43,255 nucleotides of DNA. Origin: Alphaproteobacteria bacterium 65-37. GTDB taxonomy: Bacteria; Pseudomonadota; Alphaproteobacteria; Reyranellales; Reyranellaceae. Made by a program: the position numbers and the translations under genes. Shown piece by piece: positions 31,906 to 40,143 of the stretch. The stretch covers positions 1 to 43,255 of the forward strand of contig MKRV01000004.1 of NCBI GenBank assembly GCA_001897995.1. Reading direction: 5' to 3'. Every line of letters starts with the position of its first letter. The first letter of the stretch is position 1. The notes below the pieces were generated by a model. That model ran no database searches. It was not told the origin of the DNA and saw only the letters and a program-made list of their open reading frames with translations.

Positions 31906-32394
31906 ATGGCGACCAACGAATCTGTCCTCTCCGCTTCCGTCGGCGAACGGGGCACCAATCAAAGGTCCGACGTGGGCCTCGTGCAGATCCTGCTCAACGT
32001 CATGCGCGGCATGCAGAACAAGACTTTGCTCGCCGTCGACGGCATATGCGGCCCGCTCACCATTGCGGCCATCAACGAATTTCAAGCCGAGTTTGCTTCC
32101 GTGAAGGACGGTCGTGTCGATCCGCACGGACCGACGCTTCATCTGCTGATCTACTCCTACATGTCGATCCTTCGGCTCGGGGCCAAGAACCTGACGAAAT
32201 TCCCGGCGTCTTTCGGGACCCTCCCCTTCGATGAAAAGATCGACCCCAAGGAGCTGGGAGACGTCATCCGGGAAGCGCTTACCGACATAAAGCGCGGGAT
32301 CACCCCCATGCTTCGCGGTGGTGGGCCAGCGCCAACACCGCCCAAACCGTCGCCGGCGCCGCCCTCTCCTCCCAAGCCGATACCCAACGTCTAA
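31906..32394 (+). CDS. Peptidoglycan-binding-domain protein with Pro-rich tail, 162 aa
   Basis: Residues about 10-65 form a PG_binding_1-like fold with the hallmark DGICGPLTIAAINEFQAEF. The middle is helical and polar. The last 25 residues are a Pro/Lys-rich tail (PTPPKPSPAPPSPP). No signal peptide or catalytic domain is visible, so export would need another route. The gene follows the PD-(D/E)XK-like gene by 26 bases on the same strand. Pro-rich tails and PG-binding domains are found in proteins handed to secretion machines or spanning the wall, but no secretion genes lie nearby. Confidence 0.7.
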   Translation: MATNESVLSASVGERGTNQRSDVGLVQILLNVMRGMQNKTLLAVDGICGPLTIAAINEFQAEFASVKDGRVDPHGPTLHLLIYSYMSILRLGAKNLTKFPASFGTLPFDEKIDPKELGDVIREALTDIKRGITPMLRGGGPAPTPPKPSPAPPSPPKPIPNV

Positions 32395-32713
32395 AGCATA
32401 ATCCGCTCGGCTGGACTCGGTCAGGCGGAATGCGGACCATGACAAGGAGAACGTGGCCGCTTCCCTCAACGAGCTGCATCGGCCCCGCGGTAGGGACATA
32501 CCGAAGTCCGACGGTGACTCCCGGCCTGGATTCGCCGTCCTTGCCCTCCCCGTCCGACCATTGGCGGGCGGCGAACCGATGGCCGTCGGCGTGGGCGGCC
32601 GGAGCCGACACGTTCGACGCAAGCGCCGCCTCATTCTCCGCGCGCTGCACACCTTCACCGCGACCTACCGCTGACGGCAGCCGACGATCGGACGTTGCCG
32701 CAGGGCACTGCGT
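32395..32713. other. Noncoding stretch of 319 bases
   Basis: Short frames exist on both strands (for example 32453-32674 plus and 32300-32650 minus). None has a clear ribosome-binding site at good spacing, a recognisable domain or normal codon pattern, and one overlaps the upstream gene. I see no repeat or RNA gene. It probably holds the end of the PG-binding transcript and the 3' end of the small membrane-protein gene. Confidence 0.4.
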
Positions 32714-32803
32714 TCAAGCCGGCGACCGCAGGATCGCGTAGCCGACAATCAGCAGGATCAGGAACAGCGGAAACAGAACGGGCGGTACGAGCCAGTCTTT
32801 CAT
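32714..32803 (-). CDS. Single-pass small membrane protein, 29 aa
   Basis: The short peptide has a polar MKDW start, one strongly hydrophobic helix (about 6-25) and a short RSPA end. AGAGGAG lies 8 bases upstream of the ATG at 32803, which supports translation. The frame continues upstream without that signal. It resembles other single-helix regulators of membrane complexes only in form. It is divergent from exoD-like DNA. Confidence 0.55.
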   Translation of the reverse strand: MKDWLVPPVLFPLFLILLIVGYAILRSPA

Positions 32804-32952
32804 GCGGGCGTCTCCTCTGAGCGGGGCGGGAGCGCATGCATCTCTCAGCCATCGCAAGCCGGAGCCTGGGGGGCGATGGTGCGTTACCCATATACCCCGC
32901 AGCCCGACTGCGCCATCGAGAAGGCCGGACGCGCTGCAAGGCCGTCGAAAGC

Positions 32953-33573
32953 ATGTCGACCGAACGCTCCGCATCGCCCCTCCCCCTCCCGACCTCTGTG
33001 CAGTTGTCGCGCATGCTGGACCGGGTAAGCGGCACTCGTGTCTCGATCAAATGGCTGCTGGGGGAACTGGGCGAGCGCTCGTTCGGCCTCACCCTCCTGA
33101 TATTGGCCGTGATCGCCCTGCTGCCGGGCGCGTCCACACCTGCCGGCGTGCTGATCGCCTGGCCGGCGGTCCAGCTCGTTCTCGGGCACGAGACGGTGGT
33201 CCTGCCGCGCCTGATGGCCCGCCGCGAGGTCGACGTCGCGCGGCTGGCGCACGCCATCGCCGCCTTGGTTCCCCGGCTCACCTGGGCCGAACGGCTGATC
33301 CGGCCGCGTTGGCCCGGCCTCTTTCAGTCCCTGCGGCAGGTCACGGGCGCGGCGATGCTGCTGCTGGGCCTGACGCTGACCCTGCCGATGCCGCTCACGC
33401 AGGTGATGCCTGCGCTGGTCATCATGCTGCTGGCAGTAGCCTACCTGGAGGAAGACGGGTGCATGCTGCTGCTCGCCCTGCTTGCCGCGCTGTGCTCGCT
33501 GACGGTGACCGGCATGGCGGTATGGGGGGCCGTCGAAACGATCGACTGGCTCGATCCGGCAACGCCCGGGTAG
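32953..33573 (+). CDS. ExoD-family membrane protein, 206 aa
   Basis: The protein matches ExoD (exopolysaccharide synthesis) in its N-terminal cytosolic segment, its repeated hydrophobic helices (about 45-60, 68-80, 135-155 and 165-195) and the GERSFGLTLLILAVIALLPG core near 43-62. ExoD of Rhizobium affects succinoglycan production and alkaline tolerance; its biochemical role is unknown. It is a single gene here, not in a polysaccharide cluster. The start at 32953 gives the usual length but has a weak ribosome-binding site. Confidence 0.82.
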   Translation: MSTERSASPLPLPTSVQLSRMLDRVSGTRVSIKWLLGELGERSFGLTLLILAVIALLPGASTPAGVLIAWPAVQLVLGHETVVLPRLMARREVDVARLAHAIAALVPRLTWAERLIRPRWPGLFQSLRQVTGAAMLLLGLTLTLPMPLTQVMPALVIMLLAVAYLEEDGCMLLLALLAALCSLTVTGMAVWGAVETIDWLDPATPG

Positions 33574-33722
33574 ACATCACCCCATCGAAGATCGACGCCG
33601 CCAGGGCGCAGGCTGCGCAAACGAGGGTTTGCGAGACCATCTTCCGGCCGTACAGGCGCCCTCGGTGTAGCAACGATCAGCGCAGGGGGCCGTTCTACTT
33701 CCTTGGTAAAGGGGCTGATCAC

Positions 33723-33941
33723 ATGGCCACAGCATTGGAGAGTCTCCAGCAGGCCATCCGGTCGCGGGCCTTGCACGCCCGAACGTCGGCAAACCGCGCC
33801 TTACGGCTGGCGGGCTTCGTCTCTGAGCGGGACAGAGATAACCTCCTTCGCTATGGCGAAGAGCTGAACGCCGAGGCCGACTCTCTCGAGAAGCAGGCCG
33901 ACGCTTTATCGGATGACATCAAACGCCGCCCGCGAACCTGA
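33723..33941 (+). CDS. Small helical charged protein, 72 aa, unknown function
   Basis: A soluble, highly charged helix-rich protein: LESLQQAIRSRALHARTSAN, then RDNLLRYGEELNAEADSLEK and a short basic end. The helices look amphipathic and could pair into a coiled coil. AAGGGG lies about 9 bases before the ATG. No Cys or hydrophobic segment. Family unknown. It follows exoD by 149 bases on the same strand. Confidence 0.6.
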   Translation: MATALESLQQAIRSRALHARTSANRALRLAGFVSERDRDNLLRYGEELNAEADSLEKQADALSDDIKRRPRT

Positions 33942-33991
33942 TGAGCGATGGCTCCGGCAGCCCCGTCTCGAGAGCGCCGGCTCCCAAGAAA

Positions 33992-34036
33992 TCTCAGCCG
34001 ATACTCTCAGCCGATACAACTCTCAGCCGACGCAAA
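33992..34036. repeat. Three tandem TCTCAGCCGA repeats
   Basis: TCTCAGCCGATAC, TCTCAGCCGATACAAC and TCTCAGCCGACGCAAA follow each other, with unit sizes 13, 16 and 16. A fourth TCTCAGCG lies at 34075, at the end of the tiny gene there. Looks like slippage-derived repeat in a noncoding stretch. Confidence 0.6.
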
Positions 34037-34076
34037 GGGTGGTCCGCGCATCCTCCGCAAACACGCAGGCCAGCTC

Positions 34077-34169
34077 TCAGCGAACCAACCCGGAGTCCAG
34101 GTTGAGATAAATGCCGAGGGCCACGATCACGAAGATCGCGGCGGTGCAGACCATGATCATGAAGTTCAT
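34077..34169 (-). CDS. Single-pass small membrane protein, 30 aa
   Basis: MNFMIMVCTAAIFVIVALGI forms one hydrophobic helix, and a short polar tail follows. An AAGG sequence precedes the ATG by about 7 bases. It is the second such tiny membrane protein within 1.4 kb (compare 32714-32803), on the same strand. No family known. Confidence 0.45.
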   Translation of the reverse strand: MNFMIMVCTAAIFVIVALGIYLNLDSGLVR

Positions 34170-34277
34170 TCGGCACCTTACCTGTCCGTTCGATGCCTGT
34201 CTCTCTCCTTGCAGCTCCCCTTGGGACTCCGCGATCACATTTCTCTGAAGTTCCCGCCTGTGAAGTTCCCGGTCGCG

Positions 34278-34568
34278 TCAGCCTGCGAGCAGCGATTTCA
34301 GGCGGGCTGCCAGCTCGCCAATAGTGGCCGGCCTGCCGCGCGGCACGTAGTCGTTCGGCTCGAAGAGGTCGCTCCGTTCCGCGTGCAACATCGCCCATTC
34401 ACCATCGGCGAAATGGCCGTCTTGGAGCTGCCTGAGGGCGTAGATGATTCTGTCGGACTGGAAGCAGCTCAACTCGCGAGTCGGGTCGGAAACCTGCCTG
34501 TCGAGCAGGCGTTCTATGCGCAAACTGAGATCGCGACGGGCAACGGCATCTTCGGGAGTGAGGGTCAT
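34278..34568 (-). CDS. Hypothetical soluble protein, 96 aa
   Basis: A mostly helical protein rich in Arg, Asp and Leu, with one Cys. The segments ARRDLSLRIERLLDRQVSD and SDRIIYALRQLQDGHFADGE suggest two long helices followed by a short helical end (TIGELAARLKSLLA). No signal, membrane or metal motif is seen. It is divergent from the next gene and no strong ribosome-binding site is visible. Unknown function. Confidence 0.5.
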   Translation of the reverse strand: MTLTPEDAVARRDLSLRIERLLDRQVSDPTRELSCFQSDRIIYALRQLQDGHFADGEWAMLHAERSDLFEPNDYVPRGRPATIGELAARLKSLLAG

Positions 34569-34686
34569 CGCGATGCTGTACGCGCTTTATCGGCTCGCCA
34601 CAAACCCGGAAGTCTTCTGCCCGCAATTGCCCTTGCCTGCACCGCTCGAACGTGAGCTAGGTAGGAATGCAGAGCAGGAGGCCAGC

Positions 34687-34977
34687 ATGTCACGACGCTC
34701 AGGCGCCCCGCTCAGTCCCAACGAAGAAACAACGTTGCGTCGTGTTGCGCAGGGTGCAGGTCCCGACACCGATCATGCGGCGAACGATGTTCGTCGCCTC
34801 GCGGCATTCGACCTGATCGAGTCCGTCGGCGGCAAATACGTGCTCACGGGCGCAGGCCGACGGCGGGTGAATGGATTGCCGTTGACGATCGACACCGCCT
34901 GTCATGACCAAGCCGCCTTCGGTGAGGCGGGCAAGGCACTATCGCAATTCTATGCGCGGTCGCGACGCCGCGGGTGA
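34687..34977 (+). CDS. Small winged-helix-like protein, 96 aa
   Basis: The N-terminal half (about 10-60) looks like a small winged helix: LSPNEETTLRRVAQGAG, then DVRRLAAFDLIESVGGKYVL with a short wing ending LTGAGRRRV. This resembles the end-of-chain DNA-binding domains of small regulators, but no family is certain. AGGAGG lies 5 bases before the ATG at 34687. It ends 51 bases before the convergent hydrolase gene. Confidence 0.6.
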   Translation: MSRRSGAPLSPNEETTLRRVAQGAGPDTDHAANDVRRLAAFDLIESVGGKYVLTGAGRRRVNGLPLTIDTACHDQAAFGEAGKALSQFYARSRRRG

Positions 34978-35028
34978 TCGTTGGCGAGGCGGACCGGGGC
35001 CGACATTCCTAGTTGGGCTTCGACTTCT

Positions 35029-35850
35029 CTACTTGGCCGATCCTGCCGGCAAGGTTCGCTGAAGGAACGTGCGCACCCGCTCGATGGAGTCCCGCGTGGC
35101 CGCGTCGTTGTATTCCAGGCGATGGCCCTTGCTCTGAACACCGGACGTAAATCTGAGATCGGCAATGTCGAATCCATGATGAGCGCCAGGATAGACGACA
35201 AGCTCCACCATCGAACGATCCCCGGGAGTCCGCGACACACCGAGATCGTCGCGGCCCGCCACCATGGCCTCGCACGCGGCGGCCGGCGTCCAGTCATCGA
35301 GCTCACCGACGAGCACCAGGGTCGGCCCCGTCATGATGCCCGAGGTGCCGGCGCAGTCCGGATAGAAGGCAATGCCGGCCCGGAATTTGTCCGTGAAGAT
35401 CTTTGCAGCAACCGAGCCGCGCTCGAGCGCCGCGAGGGCCGAGATTCCCCCCAGTGAGAATCCCAGAACAGCAACATCGTCGGCCCGCACGAACGGCTGC
35501 TTCTTCAGAAACCGGAGAGCCTGGAACGCATCCGCGAGCTGTTCACCCTGCGAGGCGTTGTTCGCGACCTCGATCCCCCGTCGCCCGAAACTATCGACCG
35601 CCAGGGCAACATAGCCCCAGCGGCGCAGCCTGTCGGCCCACGACAGCATATCCGAACGGAAGCCGGCACTGGTGTGCAGGATGACGACGGCGGGAAACGG
35701 ACCAAGGCCGGAGGGTCGAGCGAGGTAACCGATGAGCCGCCCCTCGTTCGTCCGCGCACTTTCGACGTCGACGAACTGCCCGGCATTTGCACGCAGAGCT
35801 GCTCCCGCCATCAGCATCAGCATAGTCGCGAGGACCAATCCAAGTCGCAT
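35029..35850 (-). CDS. Dienelactone-hydrolase-family alpha/beta hydrolase, secreted, 273 aa
   Basis: A signal peptide (about 1-23) is followed by an alpha/beta hydrolase of the dienelactone hydrolase type. The nucleophile sits in GFSLGG near 129, where dienelactone hydrolases normally have Cys, so Ser is used here. The Asp is in GELDDWTP near 187 and the His in GAHHGFD near 225. It hydrolyses an ester or lactone in the periplasm, substrate unknown. GGGAGG precedes the ATG. Confidence 0.85.
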   Translation of the reverse strand: MRLGLVLATMLMLMAGAALRANAGQFVDVESARTNEGRLIGYLARPSGLGPFPAVVILHTSAGFRSDMLSWADRLRRWGYVALAVDSFGRRGIEVANNASQGEQLADAFQALRFLKKQPFVRADDVAVLGFSLGGISALAALERGSVAAKIFTDKFRAGIAFYPDCAGTSGIMTGPTLVLVGELDDWTPAAACEAMVAGRDDLGVSRTPGDRSMVELVVYPGAHHGFDIADLRFTSGVQSKGHRLEYNDAATRDSIERVRTFLQRTLPAGSAK

Positions 35851-36037
35851 CGATGCCTCCCAGGATAAAGGGTCGCTTGACCCTGAGAAGTATGTCGGGG
35901 CTATTTCCGTTCCTCCAGCGACGCGTCACGCCGCTCGTCCCTGCTGCGTCGCTGCGACCGAGGGGACGTCGTTCTGCCTGGGCACGGGCCGGGTTAGGCT
36001 GCCGCCCGCCGCCGTGATCGCCAAGGACGTGTCGAAC

Positions 36038-36502
36038 GTGCCATACCTCCGCCTGCTCGCCCTTCTGCTCACCGGTATCATACTGGTGCCGAGCGGGGCG
36101 CATCTTCTCGAATTGCCGGGCAAGGCGTCCCTCGACGCGAGCACTTACTTCGCCGTGCAGGCGATCTATGCCGGATGGTCGGGTTTCGCGATACCGATCG
36201 TCGCGGCCATCTTGGCCAATGGCAGCCTCGCCTGGCTGGAGAGACGCGCGGCGCCGCGCCGCGCGCGATGGGCGGCTGCATCGGCGATCCTGACTTTGCT
36301 CAGCCTCGGCGTCTTCTTCGTCTGGGTCCTGCCGGCCAACCAGGCGACGTCCAACTGGACGGTCAAGCCTGCCGACTGGACGGCGTTGCGGGCCCATTGG
36401 GAATACGGTCATGCCGCCAGCGCCGGCCTAGTCTTCCTTGCCTTCCTGTCCACGGCCCTGGCGACAGTCAGGTCCGGATCGTCGTCGGACGCCGGCGCCT
36501 GA
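36038..36502 (+). CDS. Four-helix membrane protein, DUF1772-like, 154 aa
   Basis: Four membrane segments are visible (about 3-20, 40-60, 75-98 and 125-145), with a polar loop containing NQATSNWTVKPADW between the third and fourth. The pattern is like DUF1772 integral membrane proteins. The GTG at 36038 has AAGGAC upstream; a GTG at 36014 is the alternative. No catalytic motif is seen. It runs toward the convergent AraC-type regulator. Confidence 0.65.
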   Translation: MPYLRLLALLLTGIILVPSGAHLLELPGKASLDASTYFAVQAIYAGWSGFAIPIVAAILANGSLAWLERRAAPRRARWAAASAILTLLSLGVFFVWVLPANQATSNWTVKPADWTALRAHWEYGHAASAGLVFLAFLSTALATVRSGSSSDAGA

Positions 36503-36565
36503 GCACAGCTGCCCGTCCGCTCGCGACCCGAAACGATCGGACCAACCGCTTGGAAGGCCGTTGGC

Positions 36566-37528
36566 CTATTCGGCGTCCTTGCGGACACGGCGCAGTGCCT
36601 GCGGCGGCTGCCCAAGGTTTCTCAGAAAAGCCCGCCGCATGCGGCCGGCATCGCCGAAGCCCGTCTCCCCGGCGATCCGGTCGAACGGTGCATGGCCTGC
36701 TTCGACGGCGGCGCGTGCCGCATCGAGACGCAGGCGTTCCACAGCCTTGGCCGGCGTCGTGCCGGTTTCCGCGGCGAAGACCCGGGCGAAGTGACGGGGA
36801 CTCATCGCGACGCGGTCGGCCAGGCTCTCGACGGTGAGCGGCTCGGCCAGGCGGCCGCGGATCCAGTCGATCAAGCCGACGAAGCGCCCGGTGCGTCCAC
36901 CCAGTTCGACCAATGCCGAGAACTGCGACTGGCCGCCGGGCCGACGCTGGTGAACCACGAGTTGCTGCGCGGTGTGGCGGGCGACATCGGTGCCGAGATC
37001 GTCCTCGATCAGGGCCAGCGCGAGGTCGATCCCGGCTGTGACGCCGGCGGAGGTCCAGATGCCGCCGTCCCGAACGAACAGGCGATCCGTGTCCAACCTG
37101 ATATTGGGATAGCGACGGGCGAAGTCGCCCGAGTTGGCCCAGTGCGTGGTGGCGCTCCGCCCCTCCAGCAGCCCCGCCTCGGCGAGGAAATAGGCGCCAG
37201 AGCAGACGCTGGCGATGCGCCGCGCGGCGACGGACCTCAGCCACGTCACGATTTCCTGCGCCGCCTCCGGCGAGCGAACGATCTCGCCACCGGCGACCAC
37301 GACCGTATCGAACGGGCCGCCGCCCAGCGCCCGTGCCGTGAGCGTCACGCCGGAAGAGCTTGCCACCGCCCCTTCGCCTGGCGCCATCAGCTGCAGGTCG
37401 TAGCTCGCCGGCCGATGGCGGCCGGCAATCTCGAACGCCGCGGTAGGACCGGCGGCGTCGAGAATCTGAAAGCCGGGATGGATGACGAGAGCGATCGTTC
37501 GGGACATGGCAGCTTTTGCTCGATTCAT
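36566..37528 (-). CDS. GlxA-type AraC-family regulator with N-terminal DJ-1/PfpI domain, 320 aa
   Basis: Residues about 9-190 form a DJ-1/PfpI-like domain with SVCSGAYFLAEAGLL (near 108), which holds the Cys at the nucleophile elbow, and SATTHWANSG. Residues about 215-315 form an AraC double helix-turn-helix with ESLADRVAMSPRHFARVFA and a second DRIAGETGFGDAGRMRRAF. GlxA-type regulators sense small molecules through the DJ-1 part. It diverges from a membrane-anchored DJ-1 paralogue, which it may control (inference). An inner ATG at 37507 is possible as start. Confidence 0.88.
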   Translation of the reverse strand: MNRAKAAMSRTIALVIHPGFQILDAAGPTAAFEIAGRHRPASYDLQLMAPGEGAVASSSGVTLTARALGGGPFDTVVVAGGEIVRSPEAAQEIVTWLRSVAARRIASVCSGAYFLAEAGLLEGRSATTHWANSGDFARRYPNIRLDTDRLFVRDGGIWTSAGVTAGIDLALALIEDDLGTDVARHTAQQLVVHQRRPGGQSQFSALVELGGRTGRFVGLIDWIRGRLAEPLTVESLADRVAMSPRHFARVFAAETGTTPAKAVERLRLDAARAAVEAGHAPFDRIAGETGFGDAGRMRRAFLRNLGQPPQALRRVRKDAE

Positions 37529-37578
37529 GTCGTTTCAGCCCAAAAATAGGAACGCTAGCTTCCGGTTCAACGTCGTGG

Positions 37579-37620
37579 GGACGTCCAAGAATGAGGACGT
37601 CCAAGAATGGGAACGTCCAA
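37579..37620. repeat. Tandem 16-bp repeats in the divergent promoter region
   Basis: GGACGTCCAAGAATGA, GGACGTCCAAGAATGG and GAACGTCCAA form two full units and one partial unit, with exact 16-bp spacing. Each unit contains the short palindrome GGACGTCC, so a direct-repeat operator is also possible. They lie between the GlxA-type regulator and its divergent target. Confidence 0.75.
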
Positions 37621-37641
37621 AAGCAATCGAGCCGGAGTGTC

Positions 37642-38802
37642 ATGCGTCGTCGGTTGGTTCTTTGGAGTGGCTTGAGCGTTGCGATCCTCCTGGTCATCGG
37701 GGGCGGCTGGCTCGTTTCCCTGCCGTCGGCCCCCGCTGCCGCAAAGGCGCCACCGGTTCCCCAGGCCGAAGTCGATGCCACCCTGGTGGCGCTGAAGCCG
37801 CCGAAGCGGGCGCGCCCGGTCGTGGCGATCATCGGCATCAACGACGGCACCGAGACCACCGATTACCTGATGCCTTACGGCATTCTGCGCCGCGCCGACA
37901 TCGCCGATGTGACGGCGCTCGCAACCTCGCCCGGCCCGGTGACGCTCTATCCGGCGCTGAAGGTCCAGCCTGACGCAACCATCGCCGACTTCGACGCCCG
38001 TCATCCCGACGGCGCCGATTATGTGATCGTGCCGGCGATGCGCCGCGACGACGATCCGGCTGCTCTGCAATGGATCCGGGCGCAGGCCGCCAAAGGCGCC
38101 ATCGTCGTCGGGATCTGTGCCGGCGCCAAGGTCGTCGGCGCGGCGGGGCTGCTCGACGGGCGACAGGCCACGACGCATTGGTATTACCGCAGCCAATTGC
38201 AGGAGCGACATCCGTCGCTTCGTTTCGTTCCAAACCGACGCTTCGTGGTCGATCGCGGCGTCGCCACGACGACCGGTGTCAGCGCGTCGATGCCGATGTC
38301 GCTCACCTTGATCGAGGCGATTGCCGGCCGCGGCAAGGCCGAGCAGACGGCGCGCGAGCTGGGGATCGCGAGCTGGGACGCGCGGCACGACAGCAGCATC
38401 TTCGCCTTCACCCGGCCCTTCGCCTTGACCGCGATCGGCAATACCCTCGCCTTCTGGAACCGCGAGACGCTCGGCGTTGCACTCGAGCCTGGCGTCGACG
38501 AAATATCGTTGGCGCTGGTCGCCGATGCCTGGTCGCGGACCTATCGGTCCCGCGTCGTCACTTTCACGGCGGATGGGCAGCCTCGTCGAAGCCGAAGTGG
38601 CCTGGAGATCCTGCCCGATACGGCCGCAACCTCCGGAGCGACAGAAGGAGCACTCGGCTCTGCAATCGCGCGGCGTCCGGTTCCGGCCTTGAACGAAACG
38701 CTGCAGGCGATCGCCGATCGCTACCGGGCGGACACGGCCGACCTCGTCGCCCTGCAGCTCGAGTATGCAAGGCCCGCAGCGCTTGGGGAGCGCCGGGAAT
38801 GA
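37642..38802 (+). CDS. Membrane-anchored or secreted DJ-1/PfpI-domain protein, 386 aa
   Basis: A basic start and one hydrophobic helix (about 8-25) precede the DJ-1/PfpI domain (about 55-225) with GICAGAKVVGAAGLL, which holds a Cys at the nucleophile elbow, and QATTHWYYRS. The domain resembles that of the divergent GlxA regulator but lacks an AraC domain. The C-terminal part (about 230-380) is of unknown fold. The signal-like N-terminus suggests periplasmic action. GGAG lies 5 bases before the ATG. It overlaps the monooxygenase gene by 4 bases. Confidence 0.75.
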   Translation: MRRRLVLWSGLSVAILLVIGGGWLVSLPSAPAAAKAPPVPQAEVDATLVALKPPKRARPVVAIIGINDGTETTDYLMPYGILRRADIADVTALATSPGPVTLYPALKVQPDATIADFDARHPDGADYVIVPAMRRDDDPAALQWIRAQAAKGAIVVGICAGAKVVGAAGLLDGRQATTHWYYRSQLQERHPSLRFVPNRRFVVDRGVATTTGVSASMPMSLTLIEAIAGRGKAEQTARELGIASWDARHDSSIFAFTRPFALTAIGNTLAFWNRETLGVALEPGVDEISLALVADAWSRTYRSRVVTFTADGQPRRSRSGLEILPDTAATSGATEGALGSAIARRPVPALNETLQAIADRYRADTADLVALQLEYARPAALGERRE

Positions 38803-40061
38803 AAGTCCTGATCGCGGGCGGCGGCATCGGCGGTCTGACGACGGCGCTTTACCTGCAGCGCGCCGGGATCGAGGTCGAGATCTTCGAGCGCGCCGATGCG
38901 GTGCGCGAACTGGGCGTCGGCATCAACATGCTGCCGCATGCCGTCAAGGAACTGGCCGATCTCGGACTGATGGCCGAGCTGGATGAAGCGGGCATCCGGA
39001 CGCGCGAGCTGATCTACACCAACCGATTCGGTCAGGTCGTGTGGCAGGAGCTGAGGGGACTCGATGCCGGCTACGACGTCCCGCAGATCAGCATCCATCG
39101 CGGCCGGCTTCTCGGCCTGATCCACAAGGCGGCCCGCGCGCGACTGGGCGGCAATGCCATACGGACCGGCTGGAGCGTGGCGGGCTTCACCGAGACCGAG
39201 GGCGGCGTCACGGTTCGCCTCGTGCGGCCGGACGGCTCGGTCGCCGCGCGACAGGGCAATCTGCTGATCGGCGCCGACGGTGTCCATTCGGCGGTGCGCG
39301 CCGCGCTCTATCCCGACGAAGGGCCGCCGATCTGGAGCGGCATCATGCTGTGGCGCGGGGCGACCCGCTGGCCAACCTGGCGCGACGGCCGCACGATGAC
39401 GATCGCCGGCGGCAACGTCGCGAAGTTCGTCTATTACCCGATCGCCGTCGATCCTCGGGCCCCCGACATGCGCCTGACGAACTGGGCGGTGATGGCGCGG
39501 ACAGGCGACGCGGGCACGGGTCCGCGGCGGCGCGAAGACTGGAGCCGCATCGGCATCGCGGAAGAAGTCCTGCCGTTCGTGCGCGACCGCTTCCGGCTGG
39601 ACTTCGTCGATCCGGCCGCGATCATCGCAGCGACCAGCAGCTTCTTCGAATATCCGAACTGCGATCGCGATCCCCTGCCGCGCTGGTCCTTCGGGCGCGT
39701 GACCTTGCTGGGCGATGCCGCCCATCCCATGTATCCCGTCGGCTCCAACGGTGCGAGCCAGGCGATCCTCGATGCCAAATGCCTCGCCACGTGTCTGGTC
39801 TGCGAAGACACGATCGACGCGGCTCTCGCCCGCTACGACGCGGAGCGGCGGCCCGCCACGGCCGAAATCGTGCTGGCCAATCGCCGCGGCGGCCCCGAGG
39901 GCGTCATCGACATGATCGAGGCCCGGGCGCCCGATGGCTTCGGCATGATCGACGAGGTCGCCTCCTACGAAGAGCGCAAGGCGATGGTGCGCGGCTACGC
40001 CTCGCTTGCCGGATTTGCCCGGCCCGATGACAGGAAGAAGGAAGGCAAGCAAAAACGCTGA
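38799..40061 (+). CDS. FAD-dependent monooxygenase (UbiH/salicylate hydroxylase class), 420 aa
   Basis: The FAD Rossmann motif AGGGIGGL lies near residue 6, the DG motif LIGADGVHSAVR near 160 and the GD motif GDAAHPMYPVGSNG near 305. This is a class A flavin hydroxylase that uses NAD(P)H and oxygen on an aromatic or ring substrate, in the cytoplasm. It overlaps the DJ-1 gene upstream (ATGA) and precedes two secreted hydrolases. The C-terminus is Lys-rich. Substrate unknown. Confidence 0.9.
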   Translation: MKVLIAGGGIGGLTTALYLQRAGIEVEIFERADAVRELGVGINMLPHAVKELADLGLMAELDEAGIRTRELIYTNRFGQVVWQELRGLDAGYDVPQISIHRGRLLGLIHKAARARLGGNAIRTGWSVAGFTETEGGVTVRLVRPDGSVAARQGNLLIGADGVHSAVRAALYPDEGPPIWSGIMLWRGATRWPTWRDGRTMTIAGGNVAKFVYYPIAVDPRAPDMRLTNWAVMARTGDAGTGPRRREDWSRIGIAEEVLPFVRDRFRLDFVDPAAIIAATSSFFEYPNCDRDPLPRWSFGRVTLLGDAAHPMYPVGSNGASQAILDAKCLATCLVCEDTIDAALARYDAERRPATAEIVLANRRGGPEGVIDMIEARAPDGFGMIDEVASYEERKAMVRGYASLAGFARPDDRKKEGKQKR

Positions 40062-40143
40062 CGACGGCGCCGGCAATGCCAACTTCCCGATCGTTCGCCG
40101 GTCCGATAACGTACCGTCGATCAGGACGAAGGAGAGGGAACGC

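Noticed and set aside
32300..32674. Short frames on both strands between the PG-binding and the small membrane-protein genes
   Set aside because: No ribosome-binding site with good spacing, no domain; one overlaps the PG-binding gene.
33992..34036. Tandem repeats considered as a CRISPR array
   Set aside because: Units follow each other directly without unique spacers and no cas gene is near; the same holds for 18512-18553 and 37579-37620.
30947..34977. A prophage or secretion-system island
   Set aside because: No structural phage gene, integrase, tRNA target or secretion component is visible, so only the gene pair itself is reported.
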